Below, piece after piece: positions 17,379-26,725 of a stretch of 56,974 nucleotides of DNA (position 1 is the first letter of the stretch; each line of letters starts with the position of its first letter). The DNA is taken from NCBI RefSeq assembly GCF_002001005.1, contig NZ_MUNX01000148.1, positions 1 to 56,974 of the forward strand, in the 5' to 3' direction. Under the pieces are notes generated by a model. It searched no databases. It was not told where the DNA came from and saw nothing but the letters and a program-made list of their open reading frames with translations. The position numbers were made by a program, and so were the translations under genes. This stretch comes from Flavobacterium sp. A45 (GTDB taxonomy: Bacteria > Bacteroidota > Bacteroidia > Flavobacteriales > Flavobacteriaceae).

Positions 17379-20300
17379 ATGAAAAAAAAATGCACTGATC
17401 ACTATTGCACAATCCAGGATCAATCTTCTATGGTTGATGGATATGCAAAGCTGGGTAAAAAAATGTTTTTGACGGCAATAATGTTTTTATTTACATTATT
17501 GTCGTTTGCCCAAGACAAAATTGTTGTGTCCGGGAAAGTGTCGGATGCGATGGGGTTACCAATTCCTGGAGTTACTGTACATGTACAGGGAGCTAAAGGA
17601 GAAGCCATAACAGATTTAGATGGTAAATATACTTTGAAAGATGTAGATTCAAATGCCACTTTGGAATTTACTTATTTGGGTATGGAGACCACTTTTGCAA
17701 AAGTGGCAGATCGTAAAGTGATTAATACCACTATGAAAGAAACCGAATCGGCGCTTCATGAGGTGGTGGTTGTGGGGTTTGGTACTCAAAAGAAAGCTAA
17801 CTTGACTGGTTCGGTTACGCAGATTAAAATGGATGAAGTTTTAGGAGATCGTCCTGTTACTACTGTTGCAGCTGCACTTCAGGGTGCGGTTCCGGGGCTT
17901 ACTATTACTAATCCAGCAACACCTGGAGCAGCAGCCACTTTTAATATTCGTGGTACAACGTCTATTAATGGTGGAGGGCCACTGGTATTGATAGACAATG
18001 CTGTTGGGGATATTAATGCATTAAATCCAGAGGATGTTGAGTCGGTTTCGGTTCTTAAAGATGCTGCTTCGACAGCTATTTATGGTGCCAAAGCAGCATT
18101 TGGAGTAATTCTTGTAACTACCAAAAAAGGAAAGAAGAATACCAAAACAACATTTAATTACAACAATAATTTTGCGTTTACAGAACCAATCAATCAAGTG
18201 GAACAGGCTTCGGTTCCAGATATTTTGCAAACGTATGCCAATTGGAGTAGTACCGCTACAACTGCAGGTCCTGAAGGTCAGGATTATAATAAATGGGTTG
18301 GATACGCTAAAGACTTTGAGGTTAATCCACAAAATTACCCTGAAGACGGAAGATATTTGGCGCCAGACGGTAAATATTATTTTCTAAAAGACAATGATCC
18401 TCAGAATGCAATATTTGAAGATCATGGTTATCAAAATACTCATAACTTTTCGGCTAATGGAGGTAGCGAAAAAATCACCTATCGTATGTCATTGGGAACA
18501 GTTTGGAATGATGGACCGCTTATTACCGATAAGGATAAATACCAAAGAATAAATATTGGATCTTATGTAAGTGCTGATTTAGCTAAATGGTTGAATACTT
18601 CCCTTGATTTTAAATACAATACTTCGGAGAAATCATTGGTTGGTTATGGGAATATTTATACTCCTAGACAGAGATATTATCCTGTTGGTACAATGATGAG
18701 TAAAATAGCTGGTGATTCAAACTTATATCCTGTTAATACTCCCGAAAATTTTATTTTGTATGGAGAACCAACTGTGAATATTAGAAAAAACACTCGTTTT
18801 TTCTCTAGAACTGTTATGACTCCTTTTAAAGGTTTTGAGGGTGTTATTGAATATGGACAGGATGATTATGTGAGAGATGATAAAACATTTACCAGAAGTA
18901 CCAATATGGTCGAGATAAATAGAAATATGTCCCCTTCGGTTGCTACTCCAACATATTCAAATACTAAAGGGAATAATTCGCTGACAAATTTCAATGCCTT
19001 TGCATCGTACAGTTTCACTAGTCCTAGTGGAGACCATAGATTTAAAATCTTACAGGGTTTTTCTCAAGACAGAAGTTATACTGAAGATCTAAATGTAAAT
19101 CGTAAAGAAATTATTAATGCTGATTTACCTTCTATCAGTGGTTCGGTTGGTGAAATTCTTGCTGATGATTCATTTGTTGATTTTACATCTCGAAGCAGTT
19201 TTTACAGAGTAACTTACGATTATAAGGATAAATACCTTTTAGAAACTAATGGCCGTTACGATGGTTCTTCAAAGTTTCCAAAAGAAACTAGATTTGGATA
19301 TTTTCCTTCTGTTTCTGCAGGATGGCAAGTGGCCAATGAAAATTTTATGGACTGGAGTAATAATTGGTTAAACGAATTTAAATTCCGTGGTTCTTGGGGA
19401 AGAATTGGAAATCAAAATATTGCGGCTTATGGATATTCTCCAAAAATGGACGCAAGTAGAGCACCTTGGATTGTGGGAACAACTCAGCCTGCAACACTTG
19501 GTATGCCTCCTTTAGTTCGTGAGGATTTTACTTGGGAAACAGTTGAAACTTCAGAAGTTGGACTTGATTTGGCAATGTTTAATAGACGTTTGAATATTTC
19601 AGGGTCTTACTATATCCGTGAAACTTCAGGAATGTTAGCTCCGGGTATGGAATTTCCAGCAGTGGTGGGCGCGGCAGCACCACTTCAAAATGCGGCTGAT
19701 TTAGAAAACAAAGGTTGGGAAGCTGCTGTGAGTTGGAGAGACAAAATAGGAAGTGTAAGATATTATATTGGAGTTAATGCTTATGATTCACAAGCCGAAA
19801 TTACCAAATATAATAACGCTTCTCGTTTGTTGACGATTGATGGATCTGGTAACAATACATCTTATTATGTTGGTCAAAAATTAGGTGAAATATGGGGATA
19901 CAAAAATGATGGTTTTTATACAGTTGAAGATTTTAAAGATACAACAACATGGACACTTAATGATGGTGTTACTTCTATCAGGTCAACTGGAGTACGTCCA
20001 GGAGATGTGAAATTTAAAAACTTAGCCGATAATGGGACTTCAATTCCGAATCAAATTGATGCAGGGGTAAATACAGTTGATGATCCAGGAGATAGAGAAA
20101 TCATCGGTAACAGTACTGCCCGTTATTCTTATGGTATCAATGGTGGGGTAAGTTATGCTGGATTTGATTTTTCTTTCATAATGAATGGTGTAGGAAAACG
20201 CGATGCTTGGGTAGCTGATGAATTAGCATTCCCAATGGCTAATAATACTGCTACTGTTTATTCTCATCAATTGGATTATTGGCAGCCGATTGATGCAGCT

Positions 20301-20621
20301 AATGGAAATTGGCAACCAATAAATCCAAATGCAAAGTACCCTCGTATCTATAATGATAATAATAATAGAGGTAGTAATATTCGTGTTCAGGATAAATATT
20401 TGGTTGATGCTTCCTATTTGCGTTTGAGAAACGTAACTTTAGGATACAATTTGCCTTCCCAATTAGTAAATAAGGTAGGATTTACTTCAATCAAACTTTT
20501 TAGCTCAATAGAAAATCCATATACTTGGTCACATCTTGAAAAAGGCAGAGATCCAGAGAGTTTGGGCTGGGGTTATCCTTACTACACAACTACATCATTT
20601 GGTCTAAATATGACATTTTAA
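17379..20621 (+). CDS. susC: SusC-type TonB-dependent outer-membrane receptor
   Basis: This 1080-residue receptor would import oligosaccharides across the outer membrane using TonB energy, together with its SusD partner. In order it has a signal segment at about 29-45 (FLTAIMFLFTLLSFAQ), a carboxypeptidase-regulatory-like domain at about 49-120 (VSGKVSDAMGLPIPGVTV), a plug domain at about 125-245 (EVVVVGFGTQKKANLTGSV, PLVLIDN, LKDAASTAIYGAKAAFG), and a long beta-barrel ending in an aromatic residue (LNMTF). ATG 17379 places about 28 mainly polar residues before the hydrophobic core; ATG 17430 would shorten this. susD starts 3 nt after the stop. No anti-sigma (STN) domain is seen. The substrate is inferred from neighbouring fucosidases and hexosaminidases. 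Confidence 0.95.
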   Translation: MKKKCTDHYCTIQDQSSMVDGYAKLGKKMFLTAIMFLFTLLSFAQDKIVVSGKVSDAMGLPIPGVTVHVQGAKGEAITDLDGKYTLKDVDSNATLEFTYLGMETTFAKVADRKVINTTMKETESALHEVVVVGFGTQKKANLTGSVTQIKMDEVLGDRPVTTVAAALQGAVPGLTITNPATPGAAATFNIRGTTSINGGGPLVLIDNAVGDINALNPEDVESVSVLKDAASTAIYGAKAAFGVILVTTKKGKKNTKTTFNYNNNFAFTEPINQVEQASVPDILQTYANWSSTATTAGPEGQDYNKWVGYAKDFEVNPQNYPEDGRYLAPDGKYYFLKDNDPQNAIFEDHGYQNTHNFSANGGSEKITYRMSLGTVWNDGPLITDKDKYQRINIGSYVSADLAKWLNTSLDFKYNTSEKSLVGYGNIYTPRQRYYPVGTMMSKIAGDSNLYPVNTPENFILYGEPTVNIRKNTRFFSRTVMTPFKGFEGVIEYGQDDYVRDDKTFTRSTNMVEINRNMSPSVATPTYSNTKGNNSLTNFNAFASYSFTSPSGDHRFKILQGFSQDRSYTEDLNVNRKEIINADLPSISGSVGEILADDSFVDFTSRSSFYRVTYDYKDKYLLETNGRYDGSSKFPKETRFGYFPSVSAGWQVANENFMDWSNNWLNEFKFRGSWGRIGNQNIAAYGYSPKMDASRAPWIVGTTQPATLGMPPLVREDFTWETVETSEVGLDLAMFNRRLNISGSYYIRETSGMLAPGMEFPAVVGAAAPLQNAADLENKGWEAAVSWRDKIGSVRYYIGVNAYDSQAEITKYNNASRLLTIDGSGNNTSYYVGQKLGEIWGYKNDGFYTVEDFKDTTTWTLNDGVTSIRSTGVRPGDVKFKNLADNGTSIPNQIDAGVNTVDDPGDREIIGNSTARYSYGINGGVSYAGFDFSFIMNGVGKRDAWVADELAFPMANNTATVYSHQLDYWQPIDAANGNWQPINPNAKYPRIYNDNNNRGSNIRVQDKYLVDASYLRLRNVTLGYNLPSQLVNKVGFTSIKLFSSIENPYTWSHLEKGRDPESLGWGYPYYTTTSFGLNMTF

Positions 20622-20623
20622 TA

Positions 20624-22564
20624 ATGAAAAAAACTATGAAAATAAAAAAATATTTATTAGGAATCGTTGCAACGCTGGCTTTAGCGAGCTGTAATGACGA
20701 TTATTTGGAGAAATATCCAAAAGATTCACTTTCTGAAAAAACAGCCTTTGTAACGGCAGATAACTTTAAGACTTTTAGTTGGGGATATTATGGCATATTT
20801 ACCAGTGGGAATTTCTATCGTAACTTGGATGGTAATCTAGATACCTATAATGGTGATTTTCTAGGTGGATATCTGGGATGGAGAAATAAGACAGTTGACG
20901 GTAACCAAATGCGTACTCAATTGAAAGCGACTGGATCTACAGGAAACGGCTGGGTTTTTTCGGATATAAAACGTTGCAATTTAATGCTTCAGAACATTGA
21001 CGGAAGTCAAATGTCACAGGTAGATAAAGACCATTACCGCTCGGTAGGATTATTTTTCCGTGCCTATTCCTATTATGAGTTGATTTCCCGTTTCGGTGAT
21101 GTGCCTTGGGTTGATAAGGTTGTTGAAGAAAGTGATACTGATATCATTTACGGAGCACGTACACCTCGTAAAGAAGTGGCTGATCACTTGTTTGACGATT
21201 TAAAATGGGCTGAAACACATATCAAGACTACAGGTGACGGAGCCAATACAATCAACACAGATGTAGTTCGCGCTTTAATGTCCCGTTTCTTTCTTTTTGA
21301 AGGGACTTGGAGAAAATACCATACACTTGGAGATGCTGATAAATATTTGGATGAGTGTATTCGTGTATCTCAGTTATTGGCAAATAAATTCACAACGATA
21401 TCTCCTAACTATGATGCTTTGGAGAATTCATTGGAATTGAAAACATACCCAGGTATTATATTGTACAAAGAATTTGTTCCGGGTGTTATTACACATAACA
21501 GTAATCGTTATGAAAGATCGGCTGCATTGAGTTATGACATGCCTAAATGGACAGTGGAAAATTACCTTTGTAAAGATGGTAGACCAGTTTCAACCTCAAC
21601 TGTTTATCAAGGGGATCAAAGTATGTTCAAAGAATTTCGTAATCGTGACTATCGTTTACTAGCAACAGTTGTTCCTCCATTTAGTCTTAAGGCTAAAATT
21701 GTTGGCGGTAAAATAGGTCCAGATTATAGTGAAGCAATTCCTAAAGTTTATAATACTGTAGGGTATTATGTTGATGCTAATGTGCCTGACAAAATGGAAT
21801 TCAATGATGTATTGAAAGCGGCATTCCCTGGTTCTACAAAACGTGTACCTTCACTTTGGTTAGATGGGTCTTCAGGAACTTATAATTCACCAAATATTAT
21901 TGATGTAGGATTTCCTCAAATAGGTTCATATAGCGGATATACTTTGTGGAAACACTATAATACTTTTGATGATATGGATGCTGGTCAGGTTACTGATAAA
22001 CCTTTATTCTGGATAGAAGAAACATTACTTAACTTGGCTGAGGCTAGTTTTGAAAGAGGTCAGTTCACTCAGGCTATTGCTGATATTACTATCAATAAAT
22101 TGAGACCAAGAGCAGGTGTGGCCAATATGGTGGTTGCTAACATTAATGCGGGATGGGATACTGCGCGTGATCAAACCGTTGATCCAGTATTGTGGGAAAT
22201 TCGTCGTGAACGTCAATCAGAGTTGATGGGACATGGTTTTGGATTTCAGGATATTCGTCGTTGGAAAAAAGGACCTTGGTATATGAACAAACCTTTGCTT
22301 GGTGTTTATGTTACAAGAGCCAACTATAAGAATTTAGATGCTAACGGTAACCCTACAGCAGTAACAAATGCAAAATGGACTAATGCTACAGCGCTTCCAT
22401 TGGTAAATAGAGATTTTACAGCTGCAACAACAGCGGGTTATGTAAAACGTTTTGACAATCCAACCAAAATTGGAAAAGGATGGCTAGATAAGTATTATTT
22501 GGAATGGATTCCAACAAATCAAATTGTACTTAATCCAAACATTACACAAAATCCAGGTTGGTAA
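20624..22564 (+). CDS. susD: SusD/RagB-type surface glycan-binding lipoprotein
   Basis: This 646-residue outer-membrane lipoprotein is the binding partner of the SusC receptor. The lipobox is LALASC with Cys at about residue 23, followed by acidic residues (NDD) that favour surface export. SusD-like features include the N-terminal motif YLEKYPKDSLSEKTAF, the helical TPR-like region (GLFFRAYSYYELISRFGDVPWVD), and the conserved C-terminal segment where WEIRRERQSELMGHG precedes FQDIRRWKK. The first ATG at 20624 is used; a second ATG at 20636 (MKIKKYLLG) would still give a good signal peptide. The gene ends before a strong terminator, so susCD is a two-gene unit. Confidence 0.95.
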   Translation: MKKTMKIKKYLLGIVATLALASCNDDYLEKYPKDSLSEKTAFVTADNFKTFSWGYYGIFTSGNFYRNLDGNLDTYNGDFLGGYLGWRNKTVDGNQMRTQLKATGSTGNGWVFSDIKRCNLMLQNIDGSQMSQVDKDHYRSVGLFFRAYSYYELISRFGDVPWVDKVVEESDTDIIYGARTPRKEVADHLFDDLKWAETHIKTTGDGANTINTDVVRALMSRFFLFEGTWRKYHTLGDADKYLDECIRVSQLLANKFTTISPNYDALENSLELKTYPGIILYKEFVPGVITHNSNRYERSAALSYDMPKWTVENYLCKDGRPVSTSTVYQGDQSMFKEFRNRDYRLLATVVPPFSLKAKIVGGKIGPDYSEAIPKVYNTVGYYVDANVPDKMEFNDVLKAAFPGSTKRVPSLWLDGSSGTYNSPNIIDVGFPQIGSYSGYTLWKHYNTFDDMDAGQVTDKPLFWIEETLLNLAEASFERGQFTQAIADITINKLRPRAGVANMVVANINAGWDTARDQTVDPVLWEIRRERQSELMGHGFGFQDIRRWKKGPWYMNKPLLGVYVTRANYKNLDANGNPTAVTNAKWTNATALPLVNRDFTAATTAGYVKRFDNPTKIGKGWLDKYYLEWIPTNQIVLNPNITQNPGW

Positions 22565-22603
22565 TCGTATAGAAATTTGATTGTAGTTTAATTTACTATC
22601 ATG

Positions 22604-22660
22604 AAAAAAAACCTCCTGTTTGAAGCATTGTTAATTATGCTTTGGACAGGAGTTTTTTTA
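22604..22660 (+). terminator. Intrinsic terminator after susD
   Basis: A stem pairs the arm around AAAACCTCCTGT (from 22607) with the arm around ACAGGAGTTTTTTT (22646-22659). It includes two G-U pairs and an AAGCAT/ATGCTT inner section, and it is followed by T residues. It lies 40 nt after the susD stop. Confidence 0.85.
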
Positions 22661-22757
22661 TGAAATTAATTTTGGGAATCTTTAGAAGTTTAAAACCTTA
22701 TTTTTTTTTGAGAAATTTAAAAAGAGAAACATAAAAAAAATCTTTTTGGACAACAAA

Positions 22758-23660
22758 TCAGGATGATTTTGAAGGAGGGGAAAAACGATATTGTAGAGGT
22801 GACATATTCATGTATTTTTTGAATAGTCTCGAAAAATAATACGGATCGTCATACCCCAAATCAGCGGCAATGTTCTTGATTTTAACCTCGGAGGTTAACA
22901 ATTGTAGACATGCCTGTTGCAATTTTAAATGTATAAAATAATCCAATGGCGACATACCGGTACTTTTTTTGAAAAGTAAGGAGAAATGAGAGGGAGACAA
23001 ATTATTCATCTGAGCTAAATCTTCCAAAGTGAGTTTTTCGGCCAATTTACTTCTCATAAATAAGATGGTATTGTTTATCGAGTCCTTTTCGTCCTGTTTT
23101 TTTTCATTGCTGTTTACATCGGGATATAAAAAGGAAGAAACAAAATGATACAGACATAGATTTGCTTTGGTAATGTTTTCTTTACCATAACCCATTTCCA
23201 GATTTTGGTACATTATTTCCCATAATTCGATTCCTTTTTCGTTAAAAGTAATTTGCTGTGGACCATCAAAATGGCCAATATTAAAGCTTTTGTTAAATGT
23301 TTCCATGTCATTACCGCTGAAATGAATCCAATATATTGTCCATGGATCATTTTCATCTGCACCATAACTTAAGAACTCTTTGGTTGCGGGAATTATGAAA
23401 AATTGATTTGGGCCAACTTCAAAACGTTTATCTTTAATGGTGTACCATCCTTTCCCGCGCAAGCAATAAAAAAGAATATTGTCGGTACATCCGTTTTTTC
23501 GTTTTCTGAAATGATAAGCTGCCTTTGGAAAATAGCCAATATGGGTTATATATAAGTGACTCAATACCGGATTTTCTTTTATGGCTTTTTGCCAAATGTT
23601 ATCAGGTAATGATATTAATTTTTCCCCTTGAAACCCGTCACGCTGCTTAAAAGTTTTCAT
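22758..23660 (-). CDS. AraC-family transcriptional regulator (cupin sensor + HTH)
   Basis: This is a cytoplasmic AraC regulator of about 300 residues. The N-terminal part is a cupin-like sugar-sensing domain (ILFYCLRGKGWYTI, VGPNQFFIIPA, DPWTIYWIHFSG). The C-terminal 100 residues are the double helix-turn-helix (LTLEDLAQMNNLSPSHFSLLFKK; IKNIAADLGYDDPYYFSRLFKKYMNMSPLQYR). The start could be ATG 23660 (MKTFKQ, chosen) or ATG 23687, which adds nine residues. It lies between susCD and the GH29 operon, opposite in strand to both. The two look-alike operators at 17072 and 23979 flank it, so it probably activates both units in response to a released sugar such as fucose (inference). Confidence 0.92.
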   Translation of the reverse strand: MKTFKQRDGFQGEKLISLPDNIWQKAIKENPVLSHLYITHIGYFPKAAYHFRKRKNGCTDNILFYCLRGKGWYTIKDKRFEVGPNQFFIIPATKEFLSYGADENDPWTIYWIHFSGNDMETFNKSFNIGHFDGPQQITFNEKGIELWEIMYQNLEMGYGKENITKANLCLYHFVSSFLYPDVNSNEKKQDEKDSINNTILFMRSKLAEKLTLEDLAQMNNLSPSHFSLLFKKSTGMSPLDYFIHLKLQQACLQLLTSEVKIKNIAADLGYDDPYYFSRLFKKYMNMSPLQYRFSPPSKSS

Positions 23661-23687
23661 GTTGTTTTGGATGTATAAAAAAAGCAT

Positions 23688-24065
23688 TTAACGCTAAAAT
23701 ACAATTTTATTTTCTTTTAGGGTAATTTTAAAAGCATTTATAAATTATTGCAAAAATTGATTCTTCATATGTTTTTGTAAAAATAATCGTCTGGTTTGCA
23801 GTCTATTATTTTTGGTTCTGCTTATAGATGAATGCAGTATGTATATCAAATACTCCACTTCGGAATAGTAACAGAATGAATAGCAGGAACTCTTGTTTTG
23901 TTTAAAAGACCCCATAAGATCAAAAATTTAAGGATATTGCGATTTATTTTTTCCTTTTTAATCATTAATAATAAGATTGTCCATTATAATAGTTGAATAG
24001 ACTATTCATTTTAAGATAAGTTAAAGATAAATTTGTTACCAATAATTCATTCAAAATTATGATAA
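23688..24065. other. Divergent regulatory gap between the AraC gene and the GH29 operon
   Basis: No gene is supported here. The right part holds the operator/promoter at 23979-24037. On the AraC side I found only a poor -7 match on the - strand (TAAAATTG, complement of 23702-23709 region), so the AraC promoter is not settled. Confidence 0.5.
23979..24037 (+). promoter_or_regulatory. Fucosidase-operon promoter with operator-like element (copy 2)
   Basis: TAAATTTG at 24028-24035 matches TAnnTTTG. The 28 bp at 23979-24006 match the susC element at 17072 in 24 of 28 bases by hand count. The whole 59-nt stretch aligns without gaps (about 43 identical), including the spacing to the -7 box. Inside it AATAGT and ACTATT form an inverted pair (23989-24006), a likely regulator half-site arrangement. 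Confidence 0.65.
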
Positions 24066-25451
24066 ATGAAAAATGTTTTGGCGCATATAAAGATATACCA
24101 CTTAGGTGTTTGTGATTATAAGAATGCGGCTTCGAATTGTTTAATGAAATTAGTTTTCTCAGTTTTTTTTGTTTTGATAGGTTGTTTGTCTGTAAATGCT
24201 CAACAGTTGAGTACGGGGGGTACTCAGCAGTTGGGCGCAGGCATTAAAACTCCAAAAAGGGTGATTGAGGACTTCATGGATAAGCGTTTTGGAATGTTTG
24301 TTCATTTTGGACCGGTGAGTCTTCGCGGCACAGAAATTGGTTGGAGCCGTGGCAAAGAAGTGCCAACAATAGAATATGATAATTTGTACAAAGAGTTTAA
24401 TCCACTGCTTTTCAATGCTGATGAGTGGGTGAAAATCGCAAAGGATGCTGGAATGAAATACCTTGTGATTACGGCAAAGCACCATGATGGATTTTGTCTT
24501 TGGCCAACGGCTTTTTCAGATTATAATATTATGAATTCTCCTTTCAAGAGAGATATAGTCGAAGAGTTGTCAATAGCCTGTAAAAAGCAAGGACTGGCAT
24601 TTTGCATTTATTTTACTGTTGCCGATTGGCATGATCCAAATTATACAAAAGACCAACCAGGGAATATAGAGCGTTTTGTCTTGACAATGAAAAATGAATT
24701 GAAAGAAGTAATAACCCGTTATAACCCTTATATGTTATGGTTTGACGGTAATTGGGAAAAGCAATGGAAGCTAGAATCTGGGAAAGAACTTTATCAATAT
24801 ATCAAAAGTCTAGATAAGGATGTAATCGTAAATAACAGATTAGGGAAAGGTGAACATACTTCATTTTCATCAGAATCTGTGGGAGATTATTTGACACCAG
24901 AGCAAAAGGTAGGTGAGTTGAATATGAATGATCAATGGGAAAGCTGTATTACGATTTGCAATCAATGGGCATGGAAACCCAATGACAAAATGAAAAGCTT
25001 GAAGGAATGTGTTCAGACTTTGGTAAAAACGGCAGGCGGTAACGGAAACTTACTGTTTAATGTCGGCCCGATGATGGATGGCCGAATAGAAACCAGACAA
25101 ATTGAGCGCCTTAATGAAATGGGAACCTGGTTGACTAAATATGGAACGACTATTTATGGAACCAAGGGAGGACCTTTTAAACCGAATAATGTGTATGCAA
25201 CAACCCGTAAAGGAAATTTAATCTATCTGCACATTTTTGAAAGAAATGTTGATAAGTTTATACTACCGGCTTTGGTGGATGCAAAAATCATGAAAGCACA
25301 TTTCCTTAATGGTGAGACAGTGTCTTTTATCCAAAATAAGGATTTTGGTGTATTGATTAATTTGCCAAAAGTTCTGCCTGATGCGGTAAGTTCAGTGATT
25401 GTTTTGGAACTGGATAAAAATGCCGAAAAATTAACTATTATAAATAATTAA
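24066..25451 (+). CDS. GH29 alpha-L-fucosidase
   Basis: This exported retaining alpha-L-fucosidase would release terminal L-fucose. GH29 signatures are DKRFGMFVHFGPVS, AGMKYLVITAKHHDGFCLW, and MLWFDGNWE with nucleophile Asp227. Further on come GNGNLLFNVGPMMDGRI and a short C-terminal beta-sandwich. ATG 24066 gives 26 extra residues before the signal segment MKLVFSVFFVLIGCLSVNAQ. ATG 24144 would begin exactly there and may be the true start. The gene opens a long operon and is followed 11 bp later by L-fuconate dehydratase, which directly supports fucose as product. Length (435-461 residues) is normal for single-domain GH29. Confidence 0.9.
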   Translation: MKNVLAHIKIYHLGVCDYKNAASNCLMKLVFSVFFVLIGCLSVNAQQLSTGGTQQLGAGIKTPKRVIEDFMDKRFGMFVHFGPVSLRGTEIGWSRGKEVPTIEYDNLYKEFNPLLFNADEWVKIAKDAGMKYLVITAKHHDGFCLWPTAFSDYNIMNSPFKRDIVEELSIACKKQGLAFCIYFTVADWHDPNYTKDQPGNIERFVLTMKNELKEVITRYNPYMLWFDGNWEKQWKLESGKELYQYIKSLDKDVIVNNRLGKGEHTSFSSESVGDYLTPEQKVGELNMNDQWESCITICNQWAWKPNDKMKSLKECVQTLVKTAGGNGNLLFNVGPMMDGRIETRQIERLNEMGTWLTKYGTTIYGTKGGPFKPNNVYATTRKGNLIYLHIFERNVDKFILPALVDAKIMKAHFLNGETVSFIQNKDFGVLINLPKVLPDAVSSVIVLELDKNAEKLTIINN

Positions 25452-25462
25452 CCGAATTTTAA

Positions 25463-26695
25463 ATGATTTTCAATACTTCAACAGCTGATGCTCGCTATCC
25501 TTTAGGAAGTGGAGCGGGAAGTGATGCCATTCACAGAAATCCAATCTATTCTTATGCTGTAACACATTTGTATGATGATAGCGGGCATACAGGAACTGGA
25601 TTTGCTTTTACGTTAGGTGAGGGAAATGATTTGGTTTGTAAAGCAGCACAATTTTTTGCAGAGCAATTAAAAGGAAGAGATATAGAAGAATTGATGTCTA
25701 ATTTCGGAAGTGTGTTTAATGAACTTTCTAATGAACAACAGTTTCGTTGGCTCGGTCCTCATAAAGGAGTAGCTCATTTAGGATTGGCTTCGGTAACAAA
25801 TGCGTGTTATGATTTATGGGCAAAGAAAAGAGGAGTGCCGCTTTGGAAGTTGTTAATCGATTTGAAACCGGAGGAGATTGTAAACACTTTGGATTTGTCT
25901 TATTTGGAAGATGAAATGACCAGAGATCAAGCAATCGAATTGCTGAAATCGAATGTTGTCGGAAAAGAAGAGCGTACAAAGATTATCGATAAAGGATACC
26001 CAGGTTACGATACTTCTATTGGTTGGTTTAATTACAGTGATGAGAAAGTAAGTGAAAATGTTCATAAGGCAATGGCCGAAGGATTTACTGCCATGAAATT
26101 GAAAGTAGGATCCAAAGAATTTGAACGTGATATTCGTCGTTCACACATTGTAAGGGATGCTGCGGGTGATGCTGCTACAATTATGTTGGATGCCAACCAA
26201 CAATGGACATTGCCGCAGGCATTGGAAATTTGTCCTCAATTTTTGTCAATGAATCCGTATTGGATAGAAGAACCAACGCATCCTGACGATGTGCTAGCAC
26301 ATAAAGTTTTGGCAGAAGCGATTGCACCAACAAAATTGGCGTTGGGAGAACACGTACCCAACCGTATTATTTTTAAAAATTACCTTCAGACCAAAAGTGC
26401 TGGATTCATGCAGGTGGATGCCGTAAGAGTAGGTGGGGTAAGTGAATTTATTTCAGTAAGTTTATTGTGCAAAAAATATGGAATTCCGGTAGTTCCTCAC
26501 GTAGGTGATATGGGACAATTACACCAACATTTGGTGTTGTTTAACCATATTTCTATGGGGCACGAAGCTTTATTCCTAGAGCATATTCCACATCTTCAAA
26601 AACATTTTGTGAACCCTGTTGATATTAGAGGCGGGGTGTATAAAACTCCAATGGAGCCGGGAAGCAGTTGTGATTTAAAAGAATTTTCAAAGTAA
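25463..26695 (+). CDS. fucD: L-fuconate dehydratase (enolase superfamily)
   Basis: This 410-residue cytoplasmic enzyme would dehydrate L-fuconate to 2-keto-3-deoxy-L-fuconate. Enolase-superfamily residues are visible: base lysine in MKLKVG (Lys212/Lys214), metal ligands Asp243 (LDANQQW), Glu269 (IEEP) and Glu296 (GEHVP), and the catalytic His346 (PHVGDMGQLHQH). The text around GYPGYDTSIGWFNYSDEK and the N-terminal SDAIHRNPIYSYAV fit the fuconate dehydratase subgroup better than mandelate racemase or galactonate dehydratase. It sits between GH29 and the symporter. No signal peptide is present. Confidence 0.87.
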   Translation: MIFNTSTADARYPLGSGAGSDAIHRNPIYSYAVTHLYDDSGHTGTGFAFTLGEGNDLVCKAAQFFAEQLKGRDIEELMSNFGSVFNELSNEQQFRWLGPHKGVAHLGLASVTNACYDLWAKKRGVPLWKLLIDLKPEEIVNTLDLSYLEDEMTRDQAIELLKSNVVGKEERTKIIDKGYPGYDTSIGWFNYSDEKVSENVHKAMAEGFTAMKLKVGSKEFERDIRRSHIVRDAAGDAATIMLDANQQWTLPQALEICPQFLSMNPYWIEEPTHPDDVLAHKVLAEAIAPTKLALGEHVPNRIIFKNYLQTKSAGFMQVDAVRVGGVSEFISVSLLCKKYGIPVVPHVGDMGQLHQHLVLFNHISMGHEALFLEHIPHLQKHFVNPVDIRGGVYKTPMEPGSSCDLKEFSK

Positions 26696-26725
26696 AAGAA
26701 AACTAAAATCTAAATCAGATAATCA

